Below, in pieces: positions 17,246 to 25,579 of a DNA stretch of 64,000 nucleotides (position 1 is the stretch's first letter; every line of letters starts with the position of its first letter). A program made the position numbers and the translations under genes. The notes below the pieces were generated by a model. The model was not told the DNA's origin, did no database searches, and worked only from the letters and a program-made list of their open reading frames with translations. Origin of the DNA: Lachnospiraceae bacterium UBA935 (GTDB lineage Bacteria; Bacillota; Clostridia; Lachnospirales; Lachnospiraceae); the NCBI GenBank assembly GCA_002293525.1, contig DBDJ01000018.1, forward strand, positions 564 through 64,563, in the 5' to 3' direction.

Positions 17246-18574
17246 ATGGTCAAAAAATCCTTTGTGGGAGGGATTCATCCATATGACGGCAAGGAACTAA
17301 CCAAGGATATACCCATTAAGGCGGTGCTGCCGAAGGGAGACCTGGTCTATCCCTTGGTGCAGCATATCGGAGCTCCGGCCGTGGCGGCCGTGAAGGTCGG
17401 TGACAAAGTCCTGGCCGGACAGAAGATCGCTGATGCGGGCGGTTTTGTCTCGGCGCCTGTCCACGCGACGGTTTCGGGGAAGGTGAAAGCCATTGAGCCC
17501 CGCCGGACGGTGTTCGGTGACAGAGTCATGAGCATTGTGGTGGAGAATGATAATTATTATGAAGAAATAGATGCTTTTCCGGTAAAGCCTTTGGACCAGA
17601 TGACGGCGGAAGAGATCAGGGAAAGGATCAGGGAAGCAGGGATCGTCGGAATGGGCGGAGCCGGTTTTCCGACCTTTATTAAGATGTCCCCGCGGGAACC
17701 TGACAAGATTGATTATGTCATCGCTAATTGTGCGGAATGTGAGCCATATCTGACATCCGATTACCGCCGGATGCTGGAAGAACCGGAAAACCTGATCGGT
17801 GGCCTGAAAATCCTGCTACGCCTTTTTGTTCATGCCAGAGGCATCCTGGCAATAGAAGATAATAAGCCGGCCTGTATAGACTTATTAAAGGAGCTTACTA
17901 AGGATGATCCGCGGATTACTGTCATGGAGTTAAAGACCAAATACCCTCAGGGGGCGGAACGGCAGCTGATCCATGCGACCACCGGAAGACTGCTCAATTC
18001 CTCCATGCTCCCGGCTGACGTAGGATGTATCGTAAGCAATGTTGACACTGTCATTACGGTCAATCGCGCAGTGACCAGAGGAAAGCCGATGATGTACCGC
18101 GTGGTGACCGTAACCGGTGATGCGGTTGCTTCTCCCGGTAATTTTTTAGTCAGGATCGGGACAAGCTACCGGCAACTGATCGATGAAGCCGGCGGATTTA
18201 AACATAAGCCGGCGAAGATCATTTCTGGCGGCCCGATGATGGGTTTTGCCTTGTTTGATACCGATGTTCCGACGACCAAGACCACATCCGCGCTTCTGGC
18301 CCTTAGCAGGGATGAGGTTTCCGAAGCCGGGCCTTGCGCCTGTATTAACTGCGGTAAATGCGTGGAAGTCTGTCCCGGACGGGTACTTCCCAGAAAACTG
18401 GCGGATTTTGCTGAACAGGATAATGAAACGGCTTTCCTGAAATATAACGGGATGGAATGCTGTGAATGCGGCTCCTGCAGTTTCATCTGTCCGGCCAGAA
18501 GGCATCTGACACAGTCGATTAAGTCTATGCGCCGGATTCTGTTAGAAAAGCGCAAGAAGGGAGAAATAAAATGA
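17246..18574 (+). CDS. rnfC: Rnf complex subunit C (NADH/FMN and Fe-S)
   Basis: Soluble NADH-side subunit of the ferredoxin:NAD+ oxidoreductase that pumps Na+ or H+. The N-terminal barrel-sandwich domain (about 1-125) is followed by the nucleotide/FMN-binding fold (GMGGAGFPTFIK, ANCAECEPYLTSDYR), a SLBB domain and two [4Fe-4S] motifs, CACINCGKCVEVCP and CCECGSCSFICP. The 442-residue length is typical of the short clostridial RnfC that lacks the long C-terminal repeats of enterobacteria. AGAAGGA precedes ATG 17246. It opens the operon and overlaps rnfD by 4 bp (ATGA). Confidence 0.95.
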   Translation: MVKKSFVGGIHPYDGKELTKDIPIKAVLPKGDLVYPLVQHIGAPAVAAVKVGDKVLAGQKIADAGGFVSAPVHATVSGKVKAIEPRRTVFGDRVMSIVVENDNYYEEIDAFPVKPLDQMTAEEIRERIREAGIVGMGGAGFPTFIKMSPREPDKIDYVIANCAECEPYLTSDYRRMLEEPENLIGGLKILLRLFVHARGILAIEDNKPACIDLLKELTKDDPRITVMELKTKYPQGAERQLIHATTGRLLNSSMLPADVGCIVSNVDTVITVNRAVTRGKPMMYRVVTVTGDAVASPGNFLVRIGTSYRQLIDEAGGFKHKPAKIISGGPMMGFALFDTDVPTTKTTSALLALSRDEVSEAGPCACINCGKCVEVCPGRVLPRKLADFAEQDNETAFLKYNGMECCECGSCSFICPARRHLTQSIKSMRRILLEKRKKGEIK

Positions 18575-19503
18575 ATGATTTGATGAAGGTCTCATCCAAT
18601 CCCCATATCAGATCCGGCTTACATACCAGTCATATCATGCTTGCGGTCATTATTTCCCTTTTACCGGCAACTGGATTCGGAATCTACCAATTCGGCATCA
18701 ATGCCCTTGTATTGATTGCTGTTTCTGTAGCGACAACCGTTCTGACGGAGCTATTGTTTACCAGGCTTATGAAAAAGCCGGTTACGGTCGGGGACTATTC
18801 AGCCGTGGTGACTGGCCTGCTGCTGGCGCTGAATCTGCCGCCTGCGGCTCCGTGGTGGATTGCGGCGGTCGGCGGTATCTTTGCCATCCTGGTGATTAAG
18901 ATGCTGTTCGGGGGTCTGGGACAGAATTTTATGAACCCGGCTTTGGCGGCCCGGTGTTTCCTGCTGATTGCCTATACACCGATTATGTGTAATTTTGATA
19001 CCGATGTTTTTACGGGGGCCACGCCGCTGGCAGCTTTGAAAAACGGGGAGACTGTCAACGTGCTCAATATGATTACCGGCCATGTTGCCGGGACCATCGG
19101 TGAAACCTCGATGATTGCCATTGTCGCAGGAGCCTGCCTGCTGCTTCTCTTGGGTGTGATCGATTTACGGGTACCCGGGACGTATATAGTTTCATTTGCA
19201 GTTTTTCTGGTGGTATTCAGCGACACGGCCAATCCGGCCTTTGTCACGGCGCATTTGTCGGGCGGCGGCTTGATGCTGGGTGCCTTTTTCATGGCGACCG
19301 ACTATGTGTCCCGGCCGATCACGAAGCAAGGGCAGTATCTGTATGGAATCTTGCTAGGCCTGGTAACGGCAATTTTTCGAGTCTTCGGTGCCTCGGCAGA
19401 GGGAGTTTCTTATGCGATCATCATTGGGAATCTGTTTGTTCCACTGATTGAGAAGATTACTGTACCTAAGTATTTTGGATATAGAAAACAGAAAAATAGT
19501 TAA
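18571..19503 (+). CDS. rnfD: Rnf complex subunit D
   Basis: Membrane flavin subunit homologous to NqrB. About ten hydrophobic segments are visible. The motif FTGATPLAAL contains the Thr that carries covalent FMN in the NqrB/RnfD family. The N-terminal SSNPHIRSGLHTS is the conserved start, and FMNPALAARCFL is another family signature. At 310 residues it is of normal size. It overlaps rnfC by 4 bp and is followed by rnfG after 14 bp. It passes electrons through the membrane as part of the ion-pumping path. Confidence 0.95.
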   Translation: MNDLMKVSSNPHIRSGLHTSHIMLAVIISLLPATGFGIYQFGINALVLIAVSVATTVLTELLFTRLMKKPVTVGDYSAVVTGLLLALNLPPAAPWWIAAVGGIFAILVIKMLFGGLGQNFMNPALAARCFLLIAYTPIMCNFDTDVFTGATPLAALKNGETVNVLNMITGHVAGTIGETSMIAIVAGACLLLLLGVIDLRVPGTYIVSFAVFLVVFSDTANPAFVTAHLSGGGLMLGAFFMATDYVSRPITKQGQYLYGILLGLVTAIFRVFGASAEGVSYAIIIGNLFVPLIEKITVPKYFGYRKQKNS

Positions 19504-19517
19504 GTCAGGAGTTCAGT

Positions 19518-20129
19518 ATGTTTAGTATGTTGAAAGATGCGCTGGTTATTTTTGTAATTACACTGGCGGCCGGCTTGCTTTTGGGCGGCGTGTATGAGAT
19601 TACCAAGGAACCGATTGCCGCCGCCGCGGAGGAAGCGGTTCGAGAAGCATATGACCAGGTGTTTGCGGAAGCCGGCGTTTTTGCGGAAGTCGCCGTTGAT
19701 CAAAAGAAAACAGCGACTCCGGAATGGCAGGAAAATTATGACGGGGTCGAGATCAATACGGTCTTACAGGCTCTGGATGAGAACGGATCCGGTCTGGGAT
19801 ATGTGCTTCAGCTGACCAGCCACGAAGGTTATGGCGGTGACATTGTTATGACGGTGGGCATAAGGGAAGACGGCACAGTAAACGGGATTGCTATTTTGTC
19901 TATCAGTGAAACCGCCGGTTTGGGAATGAAAGCAGAAGATGAGCTGGTGCCGCAGTTTACGGATAAAAATGCCGTAACGTTTGTCCTGACAAAAGGTGAG
20001 GCGGAGGCCGAGCCGGAAATCGAGGCGATCAGCGGGGCGACCATAACTTCTGATGCTTTTGTGAAGGCAGTGAATGCCGGGCTGTATTATTTTGAAACCA
20101 GTTTAGGAGGTGGCGGCAATGTATCCTAA
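19518..20129 (+). CDS. rnfG: Rnf complex subunit G (covalent FMN)
   Basis: One N-terminal membrane anchor (about residues 7-27) and an extracytoplasmic FMN_bind domain. The flavin is attached to the Thr in EAISGATITSDA near residue 175, the S(T)GATxT motif of RnfG/NqrC. GGYGGDIVMTVGI and SETAGLGMKAEDE are further family strands. The 203-residue length is usual. Its last 11 bp overlap the start of rnfE, whose SD lies inside rnfG, so translation is coupled. Confidence 0.95.
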   Translation: MFSMLKDALVIFVITLAAGLLLGGVYEITKEPIAAAAEEAVREAYDQVFAEAGVFAEVAVDQKKTATPEWQENYDGVEINTVLQALDENGSGLGYVLQLTSHEGYGGDIVMTVGIREDGTVNGIAILSISETAGLGMKAEDELVPQFTDKNAVTFVLTKGEAEAEPEIEAISGATITSDAFVKAVNAGLYYFETSLGGGGNVS

Positions 20130-21597
20130 AGAGAACAGCTTGTCGGAGCGGCTTGTAAACGGCCTGCTGAAAGAGAACCCTACTTTTGTGCTGATGCTTG
20201 GCATGTGTCCTACTTTGGCAGTCACGACATCGGCGGTTAACGGGCTGGGTATGGGACTGACGACCCTGGCGGTGCTTGCCCTTAGCAACCTGCTGATTTC
20301 CCTGCTCCGGAATATTATTCCTGACCGGATGCGGATACCGGCTTTTATCGTGGTCATAGCCACGTTTGTAACGGTCGTTGAATTGCTGCTGAAAGCTTAT
20401 CTGACGTTTCTTTATGATGCGCTGGGACTATATATTCCTTTGATTGTAGTAAACTGTATCATTTTAGGCCGTGCGGAAGCTTATGCATCCAAATATAGGG
20501 TGGCGCTGTCTTTCTTTGACGGAATCGGGATGGGGCTCGGTTTCACCGTGGCGCTTACGGTAATCGGGGCTGTCAGGGAAGTTATCGGTGCCGGTGAACT
20601 CTTTGGGTATATGGTCATGCCGGAGAGCTATGTACCGAGTACGATCTTCGTAATGGCGCCGGGCGCCTTTTTTGTCCTGGCCTGCCTGACAGCCATCCAG
20701 AATAAGGTGAAGCGTTATGGGGAAAAGAAAGGCAAGGACATGTCGCGGATCCAGTCGGGCTGCAGCACTGACTGCCTGAATTGCGAGGACTCAGGCTGTA
20801 GCCGCAGGGTATTCAGCGTTGGAGAAGATGATACTGCTGTGCCGGTCGAAACCTTTGTACATGATTCCAACAGGCCATATGAGACGATGGACTTGGATAT
20901 GACTTTCGAGTTCATCGACCTGGATGAGCCAGATGATCTGGATGCCATAGCAGGGCAGGATACAGAAGCAAGGATAGATATGGACACCTCAGCGGGACAG
21001 GGTGCAGAAGTGGAGCAGGATGCCTTATTGGAACAGGATGCCGTAGTGGAACAGGATGCTGTAGTGGAACAGGATGCCATAGTGGAACAGGATGCCGTAG
21101 TGGAACAGGATGCCGTAGTGGAACAGGATGCTACAGAAGGACAGGATGCTACAGAAGGACAGGATGCAGAAATTGTGCAGAATGCCGCAGTAGGACTGGA
21201 TACAGAAGTGGAACAGGATGAGCAAGATAAACAGGATGAACAGAATGTAGCAGAAATGCGGAACACATTAAAATATAAAAATATTACTAAAAATAGAAAA
21301 ACGATAGTTAGAAAGAAAACAATAGAGAACAATAAATCTACAGAGATTAATAAAACTACAGAGAACGATAAATCTACAGAGAACGATAAATCTACAGAGA
21401 ACAATAAGCCTGCAGAAAACAAGAAAACTTTAGAGAACAAGAAAACACCAGAGAGCAAGAAAACACCAGATAATAAAAAAACGAAAGCGAATCATGATAA
21501 AACAGCAAATCAAGAAACAGCAGCGAATCAAGAAACAGCAGAGAGTCAGGATACATCAGTGGTTAAAGCTAAGACTGTCAGGAGGAAAAAACAATGA
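20119..21597 (+). CDS. rnfE: Rnf complex subunit E with a ~300-residue repetitive charged tail
   Basis: Residues 1 to about 193 are a normal RnfE: six membrane helices with NPTFVLMLGMCPTLAVT and YIPLIVVNCIILGRAEA, the half-sites that with RnfA hold the intramembrane Fe-S cluster. ATG 20119 is chosen over GTG 20110 because the SD TAGGAGG (20104-20110) ends there. After the core, Cys215, 219, 222 and 227 (C-x3-C-x2-C-x4-C) may bind metal. An acidic block follows, with about nine 6-residue units like VEQDAV (DNA 21009-21176, 18-bp units), then a Lys/Asn/Thr block with units like TENDKS (about 21340-21480). The whole is 492 residues against 200-230 usual. RnfE ends face the cytoplasm, so the tail should be cytosolic. 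The frame is intact and rnfA overlaps its stop. Confidence 0.92.
   Translation: MYPKENSLSERLVNGLLKENPTFVLMLGMCPTLAVTTSAVNGLGMGLTTLAVLALSNLLISLLRNIIPDRMRIPAFIVVIATFVTVVELLLKAYLTFLYDALGLYIPLIVVNCIILGRAEAYASKYRVALSFFDGIGMGLGFTVALTVIGAVREVIGAGELFGYMVMPESYVPSTIFVMAPGAFFVLACLTAIQNKVKRYGEKKGKDMSRIQSGCSTDCLNCEDSGCSRRVFSVGEDDTAVPVETFVHDSNRPYETMDLDMTFEFIDLDEPDDLDAIAGQDTEARIDMDTSAGQGAEVEQDALLEQDAVVEQDAVVEQDAIVEQDAVVEQDAVVEQDATEGQDATEGQDAEIVQNAAVGLDTEVEQDEQDKQDEQNVAEMRNTLKYKNITKNRKTIVRKKTIENNKSTEINKTTENDKSTENDKSTENNKPAENKKTLENKKTPESKKTPDNKKTKANHDKTANQETAANQETAESQDTSVVKAKTVRRKKQ
21010..21176 (+). repeat. 18-bp in-frame tandem repeat in rnfE (acidic block)
   Basis: About nine copies of an 18-bp unit close to GTAGTGGAACAGGATGCC, each encoding six residues (VEQDAV and variants ending in TEGQDA). 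Because the unit is a multiple of three, copy-number change would alter tail length without a frameshift. Confidence 0.85.
21345..21480 (+). repeat. 18-bp in-frame tandem repeat in rnfE (basic block)
   Basis: Degenerate copies of an 18-bp unit close to ACAGAGAACGATAAATCT, read as TENDKS, TENNKP, AENKKT, LENKKT and PESKKT. The block is Lys/Asn-rich, opposite in charge to the acidic block before it. Confidence 0.75.
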
Positions 21598-22172
21598 TTA
21601 AAGAGTTACTGATTATAATGATAGCTTCTTCGCTGGTGAATAATGTCGTACTGAGTCAGTTTCTTGGGCTGTGTCCCTTCCTCGGGGTATCGCGGAAGAC
21701 TGAGACGGCAGCGGGCATGGGAGCGGCAGTCATTTTTGTGATTACGCTGGCCGCGGCGGTTGCGGGAGCGATTTACTATTACGTCCTGACACCGCTTCAT
21801 GTTACTTATCTGCAGACCATCGTCTTCATCCTGGTTATAGCTGCACTGGTGCAATTGGTTGAGATGTTCCTGAAGAAGTTCATGAGGGGGCTTTATCAGG
21901 CGCTGGGTGTTTACCTGCCGTTAATTACCACCAACTGTGCCGTACTTGGCGTGGCTTTAGTAAACGTTCAGAAAAATTATGACGTCTTGACCGGGGTAGT
22001 GAACGGTTTTGCCACCGCAGTCGGTTTTGCCATTGCGATTATCATCTTGGCGGGCATCCGCGAAAAAATGGAATTCAACGACATACCGGAATCTTTTAAA
22101 GGCATGCCAATTGTCTTGATAACTGCGGGCCTCATGGCAATTGCATTCAGCGGTTTTTCCGGGCTGCTGTAG
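21594..22172 (+). CDS. rnfA: Rnf complex subunit A
   Basis: Integral membrane subunit paired with RnfE in inverted topology. About six membrane helices are visible, with the conserved NNVVLSQFLGLCPFLGVS and YLPLITTNCAVLGVAL segments whose Cys residues hold the intramembrane cluster. The 192-residue length is typical. Its start overlaps the end of rnfE by 4 bp (ATGA), and the SD GTCAGGAGG lies within the coding end of the rnfE tail, so the tail is under the same translation coupling. Confidence 0.95.
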   Translation: MIKELLIIMIASSLVNNVVLSQFLGLCPFLGVSRKTETAAGMGAAVIFVITLAAAVAGAIYYYVLTPLHVTYLQTIVFILVIAALVQLVEMFLKKFMRGLYQALGVYLPLITTNCAVLGVALVNVQKNYDVLTGVVNGFATAVGFAIAIIILAGIREKMEFNDIPESFKGMPIVLITAGLMAIAFSGFSGLL

Positions 22173-22184
22173 GGAGGGGGACAG

Positions 22185-22973
22185 ATGAGTATGGTTGGCG
22201 TTTTTACAGCGATTGTGATTATCGGCGGAACCGGTCTGCTGATCGGCCTTATCCTTGGGCTTGCCTCTTTGGTTTTCCGTATTCAGGTCAACGATAAGGA
22301 AGAAGCAGTGCTGAATGCCCTTCCCGGCAATAATTGCGGCGGCTGCGGATATCCGGGCTGTGCTGGGCTGGCGGCGGCGATCGTAGGAAACGAGGCGGCC
22401 GTGAATGCCTGTCCCGTGGGCGGCGATAAGACCGGAAAAGCAATAGCTGAGATCATGGGAGTGGAAGCAGAAAAAACTATTAGGCGGACGGCCTTTGTGG
22501 CCTGCCGCGGTGATGATGCCGCTGCCGGCGTTGATTATGAATATTCTGGGGTGATGGATTGCCGGATTCAGCAATTTGTGCCAGGCGGCGGCTCCAAATC
22601 CTGCCCCTACGGCTGTCTTGGTTACGGTAACTGTGTAAGGTCTTGTCAGTTTGATGCCATACATGTACAAAATGGGATCGCAGCGGTGGACAAAGAGAAG
22701 TGCAAGGCATGCGGCATGTGTATTACGGCCTGTCCGAAAAACCTGATCGGTTTTATTCCTTATGAGGCAGAATGTGTGGTGGGCTGCAGCTCAAAGGATA
22801 AGGGGCCGGTTACCTCCAAGGTCTGTGACATCGGCTGTATCGGCTGTGGGATCTGTAAGAAGAATTGTCCTGCTGAGGCGATTACAGTAACAGAGTTCTG
22901 CGCCGTCATCGATCAGGAGAAATGTACGGCCTGCGGGATCTGTAAGGAAAAGTGCCCCAAGAAAAGCATTTAA
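22185..22973 (+). CDS. rnfB: Rnf complex subunit B (ferredoxin-side Fe-S protein)
   Basis: Receives electrons from ferredoxin. One N-terminal membrane helix (about 5-27), then the 4Fe4S domain CGGCGYPGC with its fourth Cys in NACP, and a string of ferredoxin-type motifs: CPYGCLGYGNCVRSC, CKACGMCITACP, CDIGCIGCGICKKNCP and CTACGICKEKCP. That makes at least four further clusters, as in clostridial RnfB. The 262 residues end directly after the last motif. It is the last gene of rnfCDGEAB and is followed by an AT-rich hairpin. GGGAGGGGG precedes the ATG. Confidence 0.95.
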   Translation: MSMVGVFTAIVIIGGTGLLIGLILGLASLVFRIQVNDKEEAVLNALPGNNCGGCGYPGCAGLAAAIVGNEAAVNACPVGGDKTGKAIAEIMGVEAEKTIRRTAFVACRGDDAAAGVDYEYSGVMDCRIQQFVPGGGSKSCPYGCLGYGNCVRSCQFDAIHVQNGIAAVDKEKCKACGMCITACPKNLIGFIPYEAECVVGCSSKDKGPVTSKVCDIGCIGCGICKKNCPAEAITVTEFCAVIDQEKCTACGICKEKCPKKSI

Positions 22974-22990
22974 TCTTTGCAAATTTCGGC

Positions 22991-23037
22991 TATAAAATGT
23001 CTATTTTCGGAAACCTATAGATTTTATAATGGTTTTT
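22991..23037 (+). terminator. AT-rich hairpin and T run after rnfB
   Basis: TATAAAAT-gt-CTAT (22991-23004) pairs with ATAG-ATTTTATA (23017-23028) with a 2-base bulge, followed by a T run at 23033-23038. Probable rnf operon terminator, though the stem is AT-rich. Confidence 0.4.
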
Positions 23038-23092
23038 TGTTAGTATTAATTTAGCTTGACAAAACTGTTTTAGCATAATGGGGAATGCGAAT

Positions 23093-23863
23093 ATGTTAAA
23101 AAAAATCAAAATAGGCATTTGCGATGACGATATTAAGTCCTGTGAAGAACTATATAAGATAATTGAGCAGTGCAAAATAAAAATAAGACTGAATGTTGAT
23201 ATAACGATTTATTATTCCGGTGAAAAGCTGCTTAAGGATTTATCTATGGGACAGTATTTTGATATTATTTTCCTGGATATCCAGCTCAAAAATATTGACG
23301 GGCTGAATGTGGCTTTCCATATCAGGCAAAATCTGAAACACCATTCCACCCATATCTATTATGTGACAGCATATAAACAAGACGCCCGTAAAATGCTCCG
23401 GACCAGAGCCATGGATATTCTGCCCAAACCGGTTAAAATGAAGGATGTATATGATGCGCTTCAAATGAGCACAGATTTAATGAAGATTCAAGATTCAAAA
23501 GAGAAATTCTTTGAATATCAGATACAAAGCACCTGCTACAAGATTCCGATCAAAGAAATCGCATATTTCCAGAAATACATAGATAAAGTAATTATTATAA
23601 CTAAGTCTGACAGGCGCGAGTTTTATTCTACGATAGAAAACATCTACAAGGAACTGAAGGATTATGATTTTGTCTGTCCTGACCGGTCTTTTCTTGTCAA
23701 TTTTTTATGTGTCGAGTATTTCAGCACGAAGGAGATAAAATTAATCGGGATGTCGGAAGTGATTCCGGTGGCAAGGTCGCGTTATGCTAATCTGAAAGCG
23801 CTTTGGGCTGAGTATAAGCTCAGGGAACATATTGCGAATGACTTTTTTGCGATAAAAGGGTAG
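23093..23863 (+). CDS. AgrA-like response regulator (receiver plus LytTR)
   Basis: The receiver domain has the acidic cluster CDDD, the phospho-Asp in FDIIFLDIQLKNIDG, the Thr in YYVTAYK and Lys in LPKPVKMKD, all intact. The C-terminal LytTR DNA-binding domain spans about residues 145-245 (IKEIAYFQKYIDKVIII, RSFLVNF, MSEVIPVARSRY). ATG 23093 has GGGGAA six bases before it; 23078 is an alternative that adds five residues. It stands 11 bp before an AgrD-like peptide gene and ahead of a sensor kinase, which places it in an agr-type peptide quorum-sensing locus. It would bind direct repeats upstream of its targets. Confidence 0.88.
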   Translation: MLKKIKIGICDDDIKSCEELYKIIEQCKIKIRLNVDITIYYSGEKLLKDLSMGQYFDIIFLDIQLKNIDGLNVAFHIRQNLKHHSTHIYYVTAYKQDARKMLRTRAMDILPKPVKMKDVYDALQMSTDLMKIQDSKEKFFEYQIQSTCYKIPIKEIAYFQKYIDKVIIITKSDRREFYSTIENIYKELKDYDFVCPDRSFLVNFLCVEYFSTKEIKLIGMSEVIPVARSRYANLKALWAEYKLREHIANDFFAIKG

Positions 23864-23874
23864 AAAGGAGGAGA

Positions 23875-24018
23875 ATGGTGAGCAGGATTTCACTAAAATT
23901 CACAAAGGCATTGGCGATTATGTCCATGTCTGTCACCAAGGTCAATGTAAATTCCATTTGCTGGATATGGGGGTTTCAGTCCAGGGTTCCAGATGGCGCT
24001 GAGAAATTAAAAAAATAG
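23875..24018 (+). CDS. AgrD-like cyclic lactone autoinducer peptide precursor
   Basis: A 47-residue peptide. It has the three-part build of the cyclic lactone autoinducer family: a basic amphipathic N-terminal helix (SRISLKFTKALAIM), a core VNVNSICWIWGF, and a C-terminal charged recognition tail QSRVPDGAEKLKK. The core aligns with the clostridial pattern NSxC-x5-Q-x3-P-x3-L, with Cys29 as the thiolactone residue; the ring would close on Phe34 or Gly33. The SD AAAGGAGG ends 3 bp before ATG 23875; GTG 23878 is better spaced and may be the real start. It sits 11 bp after the AgrA-like regulator and before a degenerate AgrC-like kinase. No agrB protease is in the window. Confidence 0.85.
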   Translation: MVSRISLKFTKALAIMSMSVTKVNVNSICWIWGFQSRVPDGAEKLKK

Positions 24019-24070
24019 GCCCATCAATGTCTGAAAGATATAGTGTACTGACAGGATAATCAGTATACTG

Positions 24071-24106
24071 AAAACAATTATGGCAGAAATGCGATAATTG
24101 TTTTTA
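24071..24106 (+). terminator. Hairpin terminator or attenuator between agrD and the kinase
   Basis: Perfect 11-bp stem AAAACAATTAT (24071-24081) with ATAATTGTTTT (24094-24104), a 12-base loop, then TTA. It could end the regulator-peptide transcript and lower expression of the kinase downstream. Confidence 0.7.
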
Positions 24107-24174
24107 TGTTTTGTGACAGATTTGCTTCGTGGCATGTAACTATGGCATTTTACTAAAAATGAAGGAGTTAATTG

Positions 24175-25431
24175 ATGATTACTGTACTGTCGTCTGCTGT
24201 TTTCATATTTATTGATATTATAGGCACTTATATAATGGCCTGCTACCTGAGAGTATTTAATAGAAGACTGATCAAAAATTCCAAAATAGAAATTGCCAGT
24301 TATATACTATGGCATGTCTCCAGTTGTCTGATTACGATCCTGATTGCAAAGCCGCTAGTGTTAATTATATTTAATGTCGTTATGGCATTTCTTTTGACCT
24401 TTAACTATAGTTCCTTGATCAAGCAAAAAGTTATTTCTGTTGCCGTTACCATGATAATTTCTGCAATAACTGAATTTATCAGTGTACTACTGATTGGCAG
24501 TTCCTTTAATGAAACAGCAGACGGTTATGTGAGTCTTTGCAGCAAAATTCTGCAGATCGGGATTTGGATTATTTTAAGTAATTTCTGGGACACTGACATT
24601 AAATCAAGAAGATCTTATCTTCAATGGTATTTACCGATTATTTTTTCTATCATGATGCTGTCACTCTATGTATTGCTACAGTTCACCGATTTGGATGTTT
24701 ATTATATTTTCTTAAGTTTTTTTCTGATGATAACCCTGGTGGCTTCTTTGATTTTTATCTACAAGCTGGATCAGGAGAGGCTTAAATCGAAAGAAATACT
24801 TTCTGTGCAGAAAGCGGAGAGTTATAAGCGGCAATACCGTCAATTGCATGATTCTTACGATGATTTCAACACAATGAGACATAATCTTACCAAAAACTTT
24901 CTGGTACTGAATAAGATGATCAAGGAAGGCCGGTCCAAAGAATTAATTGAGGAAAAGATGAATGAAATACTGCTTGAGACGATAGGGAAGGAGCAGCTGA
25001 TCGAAACTAATAATATTGAAATAGACAGTATCATTAATGCAAAGATAAAAGAGTCGGAAGAAAAAGGTCTGGAAGTGAATCATAAAATCTTGATCCCGGA
25101 GCAGCTGGACATCGATACAGAAATTTTTTTCCTGATTGTCAATAATATTTTTGACGTAGCCATGGAGGAGACATGCCGAACCGGATTCAAGAAACTTAAT
25201 TTCATAGTGCGTTATGATGCGGAGTATTTATATTCTTACTGGATACATCCCTATGAAAAAGCTGGTCTTCATGGCGGTTCTCCGCTTGGGAGAAGGATGT
25301 TTTTAAAGAGAAACAAGAATTTAATGAAGGACATTGAAGCGGCAATAAAAATCCACAATGGTTGGATTCAGTGTATCATAGATGAAGAAAAAGTGATATG
25401 GGATGTCAGTATCTATGCCGGTAAGATATGA
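24175..25431 (+). CDS. AgrC-like membrane sensor protein with degenerate kinase domain
   Basis: The N-terminal half (to about residue 195) is a six- to seven-helix membrane sensor of AgrC type. A linker helix leads to the H box DDFNTMRHNLTKNFLVL, which keeps the His and is typical of HPK10 kinases. The ATP-binding part looks damaged: the N box reads NNIFDVAMEE where kinases have N-x3-D-N-A, with Val in place of the second Asn, and no GxGxG/GLGL G box is seen before the end. ATG 24175 follows GAAGGAG at 7 bp. Its position with the LytTR regulator and AgrD-like peptide marks it as the receptor. It may be a pseudokinase that dimerises with or regulates another kinase, or a phosphatase. The last codons lie in an inverted repeat. 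Confidence 0.8.
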   Translation: MITVLSSAVFIFIDIIGTYIMACYLRVFNRRLIKNSKIEIASYILWHVSSCLITILIAKPLVLIIFNVVMAFLLTFNYSSLIKQKVISVAVTMIISAITEFISVLLIGSSFNETADGYVSLCSKILQIGIWIILSNFWDTDIKSRRSYLQWYLPIIFSIMMLSLYVLLQFTDLDVYYIFLSFFLMITLVASLIFIYKLDQERLKSKEILSVQKAESYKRQYRQLHDSYDDFNTMRHNLTKNFLVLNKMIKEGRSKELIEEKMNEILLETIGKEQLIETNNIEIDSIINAKIKESEEKGLEVNHKILIPEQLDIDTEIFFLIVNNIFDVAMEETCRTGFKKLNFIVRYDAEYLYSYWIHPYEKAGLHGGSPLGRRMFLKRNKNLMKDIEAAIKIHNGWIQCIIDEEKVIWDVSIYAGKI

Positions 25432-25563
25432 AGCTTGCCGTAACAGTTCAGCCGCCCAATCGCGCTCTTTGCGATATGTGTGCATCATTGTATTAGTTCA
25501 TCTGTATATCAGCTCATTGAATAGCTATGGCTGAACTGTTACAGCTTACCAGCATAGATACTG
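25407..25563. repeat. Long interrupted inverted repeat covering the kinase 3' end
   Basis: Two arm blocks pair: 25407-25425 with 25545-25563 (CAGTATCTATGCCGGTAAG, 18/19) and 25440-25453 with 25529-25542 (GTAACAGTTCAGCC, perfect). The left arm includes the last codons of the sensor gene. The transcript could fold into a long stem. The inner block GTAACAGTTCAG recurs at 29102. Confidence 0.75.
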
Positions 25564-25579
25564 GGCAGGAACATAATTG

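Noticed and set aside
20715..21458. Long Ser/Cys-rich frame opposite the rnfE tail
   Set aside because: It is the antisense of the in-frame repeats; it has no SD and low-complexity content dictated by the repeats.
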